Assembly: GCF_004000825.1 (NCBI RefSeq)
Contig: NZ_BILZ01000049.1
Coordinates: 1 to 47,910, forward strand
Source of the DNA: Paenibacillus kobensis NBRC 15729
GTDB taxonomy: Bacteria > Bacillota > Bacilli > Paenibacillales > Paenibacillaceae
Direction: 5' to 3'
Length of the DNA stretch: 47,910 bases
In this document: piece by piece, positions 41,076 to 47,910 of the stretch
Numbering within the stretch: the stretch's first letter is position 1
Layout: the number at the start of each line of letters is the position of its first letter
Position numbers and translations under genes: made by a program
The notes under the pieces: generated by a model
Seen by the model: only the letters and a program-made list of their open reading frames with translations
Told to the model about the DNA's origin: nothing
Databases searched by the model: none

Positions 41076-42593
41076 ATGACGAGAACCTACGAGCAGATTC
41101 TGCAGACATTTAAGGACAAAATGAAAGAGATCAAGAGCTATGAGGAAGCGCTGGCCGTCCTGTATTGGGACATGCGCACAGGCGCGCCGCGCAAAGGGCT
41201 CGACATGCGCTCGGAGGCAATCGGCGTATTGTCAGCGGAAAGCTTCAAGCTGGCGACGTCTAAGGAACTCGGCGAACTGTTAGCGCAGCTTGAGGAGAAG
41301 GGCTCGAATGAGCAGCTGAACGATCTTGACCGCCGGCTCGTCTCGGAGACGCGCAAAGATTACGACCGCAGCGTACTCATTCCGCCGAAGCTTTATCAGG
41401 AATATGTTGTACTGACATCGCAATCGGAATCGGCATGGGAAGAGGCGAAAGAGAAGGGCGATTACGATGAGTTCCGTCCTTATTTGGATAAAATTATCTC
41501 GTACACGAATCAGTTCATCGATCTATGGGGCGTGAAGACAACCCGTTATGATACGCTGCTCGATCAATATGAGCCCGGTATGACCGTAGCGGAACTCGAC
41601 CGCGTCTTCGGCGGCCTGCGCGACAAGCTTGTGCCGCTTGCTTCGGCAATCGCGGCATCGCCGCATCAGCCGAATACATCGTTCTTGAGGCAGCAGTATG
41701 CGAAGGAACCGCAAAAGTCGTTCAGTCTGTTCATTCTGGAACAGATGGGCTTCGACTTCCAAGCCGGCAGACTGGACGAGAGCGTGCATCCGTTCGCGAC
41801 GGGACTCAATGTTAGTGACGTACGCATAACGACGCGCTATTTGAACGATGACGTGACGAGCGCGCTGTTCGGTACGATTCATGAGGGCGGACACGCGCTG
41901 TACGAGCAGAATATTATGGCCGAGCTGGCAGGATCCCCGCTTGCAACGGGCACTTCGATGGGCATTCATGAGTCGCAGTCCCGCTTCTGGGAAAATGTGA
42001 TCGGCCGAAGCCGTCCGTTCTGGGAGCGTTACTATGGCGATTTGCGCAGCCGGTTCCCGGGCCAATTCGACGATGTGTCTGTTGACGACTTCTATCGTGC
42101 GACGAACGTCGTTCAGCCTTCGCTCATCCGGATCGAGGCGGATGAATTGACGTACAATCTGCATATCATCATCCGGTACGAGATCGAGAAGATGATATTC
42201 AACGGTGGAGCGAAAGCGGAGGACCTCCCGGCAATCTGGAACGATAAATACCGCGAATATCTCGGCGTAGAGCCGAAGAATAATGGAGAAGGCGTGCTGC
42301 AGGACGTGCATTGGTCCGGCGGTGCGTTCGGCTACTTCCCGTCTTACTCGCTTGGCAATATGTATGCGGCACAGATGGCGGACACACTGGAGCGTGAGGT
42401 TCCGAATTTCTGGCAGCTGGTCGGCGAAGGGAACCTGCTTCCGATCAAACAATGGCTGACGGAGCGGGTATATAAGTGGGGCAAAGCGCGGACGCCGTCC
42501 GAGATCATCGTCGGCACAACTGGTAAACCGCTTGATCCGTCGCACCTCGTTGCGTATTTGGAGCGGAAGTACAAGGATATTTATAAGCTGTAA
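41076..42593 (+). CDS. Carboxypeptidase Taq (M32 metallopeptidase)
   Basis: A 505-residue M32 carboxypeptidase that removes C-terminal residues from peptides. The zinc motif is HEGGH (His269-Glu270-His273) in GTIHEGGHALYEQN, with GIHESQSRFWEN and the downstream glutamate as the third ligand. DMRTGAPRKGLDMRSE and AFGYFPSYSLGNMYAAQ are family hallmarks. ATG 41076 follows AAGGTGGAG; an upstream in-frame ATG at 41046 lacks a site. It is divergent from the HesB-like gene and ends at a strong terminator. Confidence 0.93.
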   Translation: MTRTYEQILQTFKDKMKEIKSYEEALAVLYWDMRTGAPRKGLDMRSEAIGVLSAESFKLATSKELGELLAQLEEKGSNEQLNDLDRRLVSETRKDYDRSVLIPPKLYQEYVVLTSQSESAWEEAKEKGDYDEFRPYLDKIISYTNQFIDLWGVKTTRYDTLLDQYEPGMTVAELDRVFGGLRDKLVPLASAIAASPHQPNTSFLRQQYAKEPQKSFSLFILEQMGFDFQAGRLDESVHPFATGLNVSDVRITTRYLNDDVTSALFGTIHEGGHALYEQNIMAELAGSPLATGTSMGIHESQSRFWENVIGRSRPFWERYYGDLRSRFPGQFDDVSVDDFYRATNVVQPSLIRIEADELTYNLHIIIRYEIEKMIFNGGAKAEDLPAIWNDKYREYLGVEPKNNGEGVLQDVHWSGGAFGYFPSYSLGNMYAAQMADTLEREVPNFWQLVGEGNLLPIKQWLTERVYKWGKARTPSEIIVGTTGKPLDPSHLVAYLERKYKDIYKL

Positions 42594-42670
42594 ACGTGCA
42601 GGATAGGATCGTACGGTCATCGGATCGATCCTAGACCGGCTACGACAAGCCCCGCCTAAACGAATACCGT

Positions 42671-42703
42671 AAACCTTCGCGGCTGCTGCCGCGAAGGTTT
42701 TTT
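42671..42703 (+). terminator. Terminator of the M32 gene
   Basis: AAACCTTCGCGGC (42671-42683) and GCCGCGAAGGTTT (42688-42700) form a 13-bp stem with a TGCT loop, followed by six T. Confidence 0.95.
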
Positions 42704-42880
42704 GTGCTGATCGGTTGCTAACAGCCGCAGCAGCAGCAAGGGGAGAGCATCCGATTAGCCGATAGGGTTTGTAAGCACCGCTGCGCTCGTCTTGCTTAAG
42801 CAATTAGGCGCCGTTTAGTGCTTTCGTATGAGGATACAGTTGCCCGGTTTGGCGAAATAAACCGTGGGACTATTTGGATA
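42704..42880. other. Gap without recognised gene
   Basis: Between the M32 terminator and the acetate symporter promoter I see no credible coding frame, RNA or repeat. Confidence 0.6.
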
Positions 42881-42909
42881 TTGATTAAAAATGGAAAGTT
42901 CGTTATCAT
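42881..42909 (+). promoter_or_regulatory. Promoter of the DUF485-ActP operon
   Basis: TTGATT (42881-42886) and TATCAT (42904-42909) with a 17-bp spacer. Transcription would start inside the cre-like site that follows. Confidence 0.62.
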
Positions 42910-42914
42910 ACCGC

Positions 42915-42928
42915 TGTAATCGTTTTCT
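42915..42928. promoter_or_regulatory. cre-like site at the acetate symporter promoter
   Basis: TGTAATCGTTTTCT, identical to the xylanase site and 13 of 14 to the CcpA cre consensus. Its position over the predicted start site suits roadblock repression. Confidence 0.65.
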
Positions 42929-42995
42929 TTTGTGTTAAACGTTCGCATTGCCATTGCTGTAACGAATGCATTCCAACCTTTAAGGAGGCGCACGC

Positions 42996-43322
42996 ATGAG
43001 TTCTGTTCAATCGCAAACGCAATTCAAACCACACGATTATGCGAAGATCGCAAGATCGGCTCCGTTTCAGTCCTTGTTGAGACAGAAGAGACGTTTTATC
43101 GTGCCGATGACCGTGTTTTTCCTCGTCTTTTATTTTCTCCTTCCGATTCTGACATCCTATTGGACTTTCTTGAACGAAGACGCGATCGGTCCGATCTCGT
43201 GGGCATGGTTGTTTGCCTTTGCACAATTTATTATGACTTGGGCGCTATGCATCGTGTATATCCGTAAGGCGAAGCGATTCGACGAAGCGGTCGAAGCGAT
43301 TCGAAGAGAACATAACATTTGA
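42996..43322 (+). CDS. DUF485 membrane protein (YjcH-like)
   Basis: A 108-residue membrane protein with two helices (IVPMTVFFLVFYFLLPILTSY and WAWLFAFAQFIMTWALCIVYI) separated by a short loop, and the DUF485 features YAKIARSAPFQSLLRQKRRF at the start. DUF485 proteins such as E. coli YjcH are encoded beside the ActP acetate symporter and are thought to assist it. AAGGAGG precedes the ATG. ActP follows after 20 bp. Confidence 0.9.
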   Translation: MSSVQSQTQFKPHDYAKIARSAPFQSLLRQKRRFIVPMTVFFLVFYFLLPILTSYWTFLNEDAIGPISWAWLFAFAQFIMTWALCIVYIRKAKRFDEAVEAIRREHNI

Positions 43323-43342
43323 TCTCGAGAGGGAGATGAACG

Positions 43343-44872
43343 ATGCATAAGACAGCCTTTTGGTTATTTCTAGCTATCGTAGCCGTTACCCTAGTCATCA
43401 CCTATATCGCCTCTAAGAAAACGAAATCGACTAACGAGTTTTACACCGCTGGCGGCGGACTAACCGGCTGGCAGAACGGGCTCGCGATCGCTGGCGACTA
43501 TATGTCAGCCGCCTCGTTCCTTGGCATCGCCGGGACGATTGCGCTTGCTGGCTTTGACGGATTTTTCTACAGTATCGGCTTCCTCGTCGCGTACCTCGTT
43601 GTACTGTATCTCGTAGCTGAGCCGCTTCGCAATCTTGGCAAGTATACAGTGGCGGACATGATTGCAGCCCGGTTCGACGCGAAAAAAATTCGCGGGATCG
43701 CAGCTTTGAACACGATTACGATTTCGACGTTCTACATGATTGCGCAGCTCGTAGGCGCAGGCGCACTCATTAAGCTGCTGCTCGGCTTGTCGTATACGGA
43801 ATCCGTACTGATCGTAGGTGCGCTTATGACGATCTACGTCGTGTTCGGCGGCATGCATGCGACTTCCTGGGTGCAGATCATCAAAGCAGTGCTTCTGATG
43901 GGAGGCACACTGCTGCTGTCGATTATCGTCTTCGCAAAGTACAACTTTAATGTGTACGATATGTTCAATGCGATGAAGTCGGCCACGCCGCTCAAAGATT
44001 CGTTCCTCAATCCGGGCAATAAGTACAAAATACCGCTCGACATGCTGTCGCTGAACCTTGCGCTGGTGCTCGGAACAGCCGGATTGCCGCACATTCTTAC
44101 CCGTTTCTTCACAGTGCGGGATGCGGTGACGGCAAGAAGCTCTGTCGTGTATGCGACTTGGATTATCGGCATTTTCTACGTTATGACGATCTTCCTCGGC
44201 TTCGGTGCAGCAGGCTTCGTCGGCTACGACGCTATCGTCGCAGCGGACAAAGGCGGCAACATGGCAGCACCGCTCCTGGCAAGGGAGCTAGGCGGAGAAT
44301 TTTTCTTCGCTTTCATCTCAGCGGTTGCCTTTGCGACGATTCTCGCCGTTGTAGCAGGCTTGGTGCTGTCGGCCGCATCCGCTTTCGCTCACGACTTCTA
44401 CAGCCACATTCTGCGTAAAGGCCAAGCGGGAGAGAAGGAGCAGATGAAGGTCGCGCGCTGGGCGTCGGTTGGCGTTGCAGTCGTCTCGATTGTGCTTGCG
44501 CTTGCAGCGTCGAAGCTCAATGTCGCCTTCCTCGTGTCGGTTGCCTTCGCAATCGCCGCGAGCGCGAATTTGCCGGTCATCTTGTTCACAATCTTCTGGA
44601 AACGGTTCAACACGATTGGCGCCATAACGGGCATGCTCACAGGCTTGATCAGTGCTATCGTGCTTGTCGCGATGAGTCCGTCGGTGTGGAATCCGGTAGA
44701 AGGCAAAGCGATCTTCGTCGGCGATCCGTGGTTCACGCTCGCTAATCCGGGGATCATCTCGATTCCGCTCGGTTTTATCGCTTCGGTAGTCGGTACGCTG
44801 CTGTCAAGAAAGAAAGCCGAGGATGTCGCGAAATTCGAGGAGATTCAAGTCCGCTCCAATATGATGATGTAG
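43343..44872 (+). CDS. actP: Cation/acetate symporter (SSS family)
   Basis: A 509-residue sodium/solute symporter with 13 or so membrane helices. FYTAGGGLTGWQNGLAIAGD and YMSAASFLGIAGTIALAG are the ActP-type substrate and sodium regions; PHILTRFFTVRDAVTARSS is the family signature. It should take up acetate, and possibly glycolate or other short acids. It is the second gene after the DUF485 partner, under a promoter with a cre-like site, so it is probably repressed by preferred sugars. A terminator follows. Confidence 0.9.
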   Translation: MHKTAFWLFLAIVAVTLVITYIASKKTKSTNEFYTAGGGLTGWQNGLAIAGDYMSAASFLGIAGTIALAGFDGFFYSIGFLVAYLVVLYLVAEPLRNLGKYTVADMIAARFDAKKIRGIAALNTITISTFYMIAQLVGAGALIKLLLGLSYTESVLIVGALMTIYVVFGGMHATSWVQIIKAVLLMGGTLLLSIIVFAKYNFNVYDMFNAMKSATPLKDSFLNPGNKYKIPLDMLSLNLALVLGTAGLPHILTRFFTVRDAVTARSSVVYATWIIGIFYVMTIFLGFGAAGFVGYDAIVAADKGGNMAAPLLARELGGEFFFAFISAVAFATILAVVAGLVLSAASAFAHDFYSHILRKGQAGEKEQMKVARWASVGVAVVSIVLALAASKLNVAFLVSVAFAIAASANLPVILFTIFWKRFNTIGAITGMLTGLISAIVLVAMSPSVWNPVEGKAIFVGDPWFTLANPGIISIPLGFIASVVGTLLSRKKAEDVAKFEEIQVRSNMMM

Positions 44873-44883
44873 TCAGAGGTCAG

Positions 44884-44923
44884 AAGCCGCTTATCCGGAC
44901 CGGTTCCGGAGAGCGGCTTTTTT
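44884..44923 (+). terminator. Terminator of the acetate symporter operon
   Basis: AAGCCGCT (44884-44891) pairs with AGCGGCTT (44912-44919), with an inner CCGGA/TCCGG pairing, then a run of six T. Confidence 0.9.
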
Positions 44924-45066
44924 GTATGTCCGCATACGGACAGCAGCGCAGCAGCCGATGCACCTCCGCACCTGCCTATGCATAGGCTGAAGCAACTACA
45001 CAATGTTCGGTTCGTGAATTGGGATGATGACGGAAGGCCTAAGGACGAATCGCGGAGGGGTACACG

Positions 45067-46086
45067 ATGATGAAGGTTAAGTTTCGAAGGAGTTGGCTGG
45101 CTGCTCTGCTCGCAGCCGTGTTGACCGTAACGCTGCTGGCCGCGTGCGGGAAGTCGGATGATGGCAGCACGAAGGTGACCATCGGTGAAGTGACGCGTTC
45201 ATTGTTCTATGCGCCGGAATATGTTGCGATTGCGAACGGCTATTTCAAAGACGAGGGCATTGATATCGAATTGACGACGACGCCTGGCGGGGACAAAACA
45301 ATGACCGCGCTGTTGTCCGGCCAGATTGACGTCGCGCTCGTCGGCTCGGAGACGTCGATCTATGTGTATCAGCAAGGCGCAGATGACCCCGTCATCAACT
45401 TCGCGCAATTGACGCAGACGGACGGCACGTTCCTTGTTGCCCGTAATCCGATTGAGAATTTTGACTGGTCTTCTTTGAAAGGCGCCGATTTCCTCGGCCA
45501 GCGCAAAGGCGGCATGCCGCAAATGGCCGGCGAATTTACGCTGAAGAAGCATGGCATTGATCCGCACAACGATTTAAAGCTGATTCAAAATATCGATTTC
45601 GCGAACATTCCGGCAGCCTTCTTGTCCGGAACCGGCGAATATGTACAGTTGTTCGAGCCGCAAGCCTCCATTATCGAGAAAGAAGGCAAAGGCCACGTTA
45701 TCGCTTCGTTCGGCGTAGAGAGCGGCCATCTGCCTTATACGGTATTTATGACCAAGAAGAGCTACATCGATAAAAACAAAGACGTCGTGCAAGGGTTCAC
45801 GAATGCAGTTCATCGTGCTCAGCTGTGGGTAGCCGATCATTCGCCGGAAGAAATTGCCGATGTCGTCCTGCCTTATTTTGAAAATACGGACCGCGATATC
45901 GCCATTAGCGCAATCAAACGTTACAAGGATCAAGGCTCGTATGCCTCCGATCCAATTGTTGACGAAGCAGAATGGAACAATCTGGCCGATGTCATGACGT
46001 CCGCTGGCGAACTGAAGGAGAAACCGGCTTACGACAAGCTCGTGGATACGTCGTTCGCAGAGGAATCGATCAAGGCGGTTAAATAA
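45067..46086 (+). CDS. ABC transporter substrate-binding lipoprotein (SsuA/NMT1-like)
   Basis: A 339-residue lipoprotein: a basic N-terminus, the hydrophobic stretch WLAALLAAVLTVTLL and the lipobox LLAAC with Cys27 as the lipid-modified residue. The mature part shows the NMT1/SsuA fold: FYAPEYVAIANGYFKDEGID, LLSGQIDVALVGSETSIY and FTNAVHRAQLWVADHSPEE. The family binds sulfonates, taurine, nitrate or thiamine precursors; which one is not decidable by eye. GGAGGGG is before the ATG. ATPase and permease genes follow. Confidence 0.88.
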   Translation: MMKVKFRRSWLAALLAAVLTVTLLAACGKSDDGSTKVTIGEVTRSLFYAPEYVAIANGYFKDEGIDIELTTTPGGDKTMTALLSGQIDVALVGSETSIYVYQQGADDPVINFAQLTQTDGTFLVARNPIENFDWSSLKGADFLGQRKGGMPQMAGEFTLKKHGIDPHNDLKLIQNIDFANIPAAFLSGTGEYVQLFEPQASIIEKEGKGHVIASFGVESGHLPYTVFMTKKSYIDKNKDVVQGFTNAVHRAQLWVADHSPEEIADVVLPYFENTDRDIAISAIKRYKDQGSYASDPIVDEAEWNNLADVMTSAGELKEKPAYDKLVDTSFAEESIKAVK

Positions 46087-46112
46087 GGTTAGCATGAAAG
46101 GAGACGGCGGGT

Positions 46113-46949
46113 ATGCCGGAACAAGAGAAGCTGCGGCTGCGCAATGTATCTCATGTATACGTCAATGACAGCGGCGCCTCGCTCGCCGTCGAATCGCTCG
46201 ACCTGACGATCGCGCAGGGGGAATTCGTCAGTCTGGTCGGTCCGAGCGGATGCGGTAAAACAACGGTGCTTCATCTTATAGCCGGACTGCTTCAGCCAAC
46301 TCGCGGAGAAGTTAACATGGACGGCAAACGGGTGACGGGGCCATCGACGGCTGTCGGCTATATGCTTCAACAAGATTATTTGTTCCCGTGGCGCTCCATT
46401 GGAGACAATGCGGCAATCGGCTTGGAAATAAACGGGAAGCTGAATGCGGCATCGAGGCAGCGCGTCGGACGGCTGCTGGAGGAGCTGGAGCTTGGCGGAA
46501 CGGCGCAGCGCTATCCGCATGAGCTGTCAGGCGGCATGCGGCAGCGTGTCGCACTTGCCAGAACGCTCGCGACGGAGCCGGACATCATGCTGCTCGACGA
46601 GCCGTTCTCGGCGCTCGACATGCACATTAAGCTGCAATTGGAGGATCTCGTGTGGAGCACGATTCGGGGGCGCGGGCAGACCGCGGTGCTCGTGACGCAT
46701 GATCTCGCCGAAGCAGCGGCAATGAGTGACCGGATTATTGTGCTGGGGCGTAATCCGGGACGGATTCGGCTGGATCTTGACGTGCCGGACTCGCTGCGGG
46801 CTATATTACCGATGGAAGCCCGCCGGCATCCGGCGTTCCAGCCGCTGTTTGAGCAGCTGTGGGCACAACTGGACGGCGATACGGTTGATGTGAACGGCAA
46901 CGGCGAAGAGTCGGTCGAAGGAGGCATTCGGCATGAAGATGAAAATTAG
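46113..46949 (+). CDS. ABC transporter ATPase (SsuB/TauB-like)
   Basis: A 278-residue nucleotide-binding subunit. Walker A is GPSGCGKTT, the Q-loop is MLQQDYLFPWRSI, the signature motif is LSGGMRQRVALARTLA and Walker B is IMLLDEPFSALD, with the switch His in VLVTHDLAEAAAMSDRI. The FPWRSI segment is typical for the nitrate/sulfonate/taurine group. AAAGGAG precedes the ATG. The 3' end overlaps the permease gene by 17 bp. Confidence 0.93.
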   Translation: MPEQEKLRLRNVSHVYVNDSGASLAVESLDLTIAQGEFVSLVGPSGCGKTTVLHLIAGLLQPTRGEVNMDGKRVTGPSTAVGYMLQQDYLFPWRSIGDNAAIGLEINGKLNAASRQRVGRLLEELELGGTAQRYPHELSGGMRQRVALARTLATEPDIMLLDEPFSALDMHIKLQLEDLVWSTIRGRGQTAVLVTHDLAEAAAMSDRIIVLGRNPGRIRLDLDVPDSLRAILPMEARRHPAFQPLFEQLWAQLDGDTVDVNGNGEESVEGGIRHEDEN

Positions 46950-47778
46950 CGGAGCGACAAACGATTCGGCCTCCCAATGGCTTCAAAGCTTATTCGCCAA
47001 GCATAAAGCGCGTTCCCGACGCATCACAGCCGCTGTGCTGCTCGTCCGAATGGCTATTCTCGTCTTCTTCGTCGGCTTATGGGAGCAGGCTGGACGCAGC
47101 AAATGGATCGATCCGCTGCTGTTCAGCTATCCTTCCCGCATTGTAAATTTGATCGCCGATATGGTCCGCGACGGCTCGATCTGGCCGCATGTCGGCATGA
47201 CAGCAGGCGAAACCGCACTCGGATTCGTGCTCGGTACGGCGCTCGGCACACTGATCGCCGCGCTGCTGTGGTGGTTTCCTTTCGTCTCGCGCGTCCTTGA
47301 TCCGTATCTTGTCGTGCTGAACAGCATGCCGAAGGTTGCGCTAGGACCGATCTTCATCGTCGCGCTAGGTCCAGGGTTTATGTCGATCGTGGTAACGACA
47401 CTGTCGGTTACGGTCATTATCACGACGCTTAACATATATAATCAGTTCAGGGAAGTGGAAGGCGGGTTCGTGAAGGTTGTTCGGCTGTTCGGCGCATCCC
47501 GCCTGCAGACGTTCCGCTACGTCATTATTCCCGCCTCGTTCCCGGTCATCATCTCGACGCTCAAAGTCAACGTCGGCTTATCTTGGGTCGGCGTCATCGT
47601 CGGCGAGTTTCTCGTGGCGAAGCTCGGACTCGGTTATCTCATTATATACGGCTTTCAAGTGTTCAACTTTACGCTAGTGTTGTCGAGCCTTGTTATTATC
47701 GCTCTTGTGGCGACGGTCATGTATCAGCTTGTCGCGATGCTGGAGCGGAGGTTGACGGGCGGCAGACGGGAACGGTAG
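46933..47778 (+). CDS. ABC transporter permease (SsuC/TauC-like)
   Basis: A 281-residue inner-membrane subunit with about six helices (LLVRMAILVFFVGLWEQAG, TALGFVLGTALGTLIAAL, LVLSSLVIIALVATVMYQL). The EAA loop that contacts the ATPase is VEGGFVKVVRLFGASRLQTF, with the following IIPASFPVI. AAGGAGG (46918-46924) sits 8 bp before the ATG, inside the preceding gene's end. It completes a three-gene importer with the upstream lipoprotein and ATPase. Confidence 0.92.
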   Translation: MKMKISGATNDSASQWLQSLFAKHKARSRRITAAVLLVRMAILVFFVGLWEQAGRSKWIDPLLFSYPSRIVNLIADMVRDGSIWPHVGMTAGETALGFVLGTALGTLIAALLWWFPFVSRVLDPYLVVLNSMPKVALGPIFIVALGPGFMSIVVTTLSVTVIITTLNIYNQFREVEGGFVKVVRLFGASRLQTFRYVIIPASFPVIISTLKVNVGLSWVGVIVGEFLVAKLGLGYLIIYGFQVFNFTLVLSSLVIIALVATVMYQLVAMLERRLTGGRRER

Positions 47779-47818
47779 GATAGAGGGAAAGAACGGTTGA
47801 ACAGTCGAGGGCTAAGTT

Positions 47819-47910
47819 ATGGGTATACGTGTTATCAAAACAGCGCTTGCCGCACTAGCGGCAATCTATACCGCTGTATATCTCGATCTTCACCCGCCGT
47901 TATCGGCGGG
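47819..47910 (+). CDS. Aromatic acid exporter family protein (N-terminal part)
   Basis: A frame opens at ATG 47819, 40 bp after the permease stop, with GAGGG upstream, and runs off the window edge. The 30 visible residues, MGIRVIKTALAALAAIYTAV followed by YLDLHPPLSAG, match the start of the first membrane helix of the aromatic acid exporter/FUSC-like family of Bacilli (DUF939 type). Intact members are about 350 residues with several membrane helices. Whether it is co-transcribed with the ABC transporter is not clear; no terminator lies between. Confidence 0.6.
   Translation, partial: MGIRVIKTALAALAAIYTAVYLDLHPPLSA

Noticed and set aside
41523-42803. A 426-codon open frame opposite the M32 carboxypeptidase gene
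   Set aside because: Shadow of the real gene; Arg-rich composition and no recognisable domain or ribosome binding site.
44924-45066. Possible TPP riboswitch before the NMT1-like transporter
   Set aside because: I looked for the CTGAGA thi-box core and paired arms and found neither; the leader looks unstructured.

Overview
The window looks like chromosomal DNA of a Paenibacillus-type Bacillota. Ribosome binding sites are strong (AAGGAGG type), TTG and GTG starts occur, sigma-A-like promoters and rho-independent hairpins are common, and the gene set is typical of a plant-polymer degrader: GH94 cellobiose phosphorylase, GH2 beta-galactosidase, GH11-CBM36 xylanase, GH18 protein, SGNH esterase, and LacI, AraC and MocR regulators. 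No rRNA, tRNA, CRISPR array or insertion sequence was seen.

1-11.7 kb is the most interesting part. It is one tight operon, mostly with ATGA stop/start overlaps, that ends at a clear terminator. The first half is acyl-carrier chemistry: two small acyl carrier proteins, an intact ketosynthase, a shortened ketosynthase-like partner without the catalytic residues, and an adenylate-forming ligase fused through a TPR-like linker to a sulfotransferase-fold domain. The second half holds homologues of all four enzymes that build the activated phosphoramidate donor of the Campylobacter jejuni capsule (Cj1415-Cj1418): a PPDK-like L-glutamine kinase, a class I amidotransferase-like hydrolase, a nucleotidyltransferase and an APS-kinase-like kinase. 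A SAM methyltransferase and a BtrH-like acyltransferase lie among them. My inference is a pathway for a (possibly O-methylated) phosphoramidate-bearing acyl product. The sulfotransferase-fold domain is a good candidate for the missing transferase, because the predicted donor carries a 3'-phosphate as PAPS does.

11.8-21.3 kb holds stand-alone genes with well-preserved control sites: a RibD/DHFR-like reductase, a DinB-family protein under a LexA-type box, a cellobiose phosphorylase and its LacI-family regulator (two matching operators), a VOC protein, a MerR-family regulator with two near-identical operators and an unknown partner gene, an AAA+ ATPase followed by a TPR membrane protein, the remains of an RCC1-repeat gene, and a small membrane protein.

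21.3-36 kb is mainly carbohydrate-active enzymes and regulators: a large GH2 enzyme, an AraC/GyrI-like regulator, an ArsR-family repressor whose 18-bp site is repeated before itself and before an SDR gene, a DUF255/YyaL protein, an SGNH esterase, a secreted GH11-CBM36 xylanase with a cre-like site, a secreted GH18 protein with N-terminal repeats, and HisC facing a MocR regulator that has lost its PLP lysine.

36-47.9 kb is mostly housekeeping: hypothetical genes, a DUF2653-like protein, a DUF309 protein, a HesB/IscA-like protein with a beta-carbonic anhydrase, an M32 carboxypeptidase, a DUF485-ActP acetate symporter pair behind a promoter with the same 14-bp cre-like site as the xylanase, and an SsuABC/NMT1-type ABC transporter. 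The start of an aromatic acid exporter family gene runs off the right edge. All functions are read from sequence motifs only; no database search was possible.
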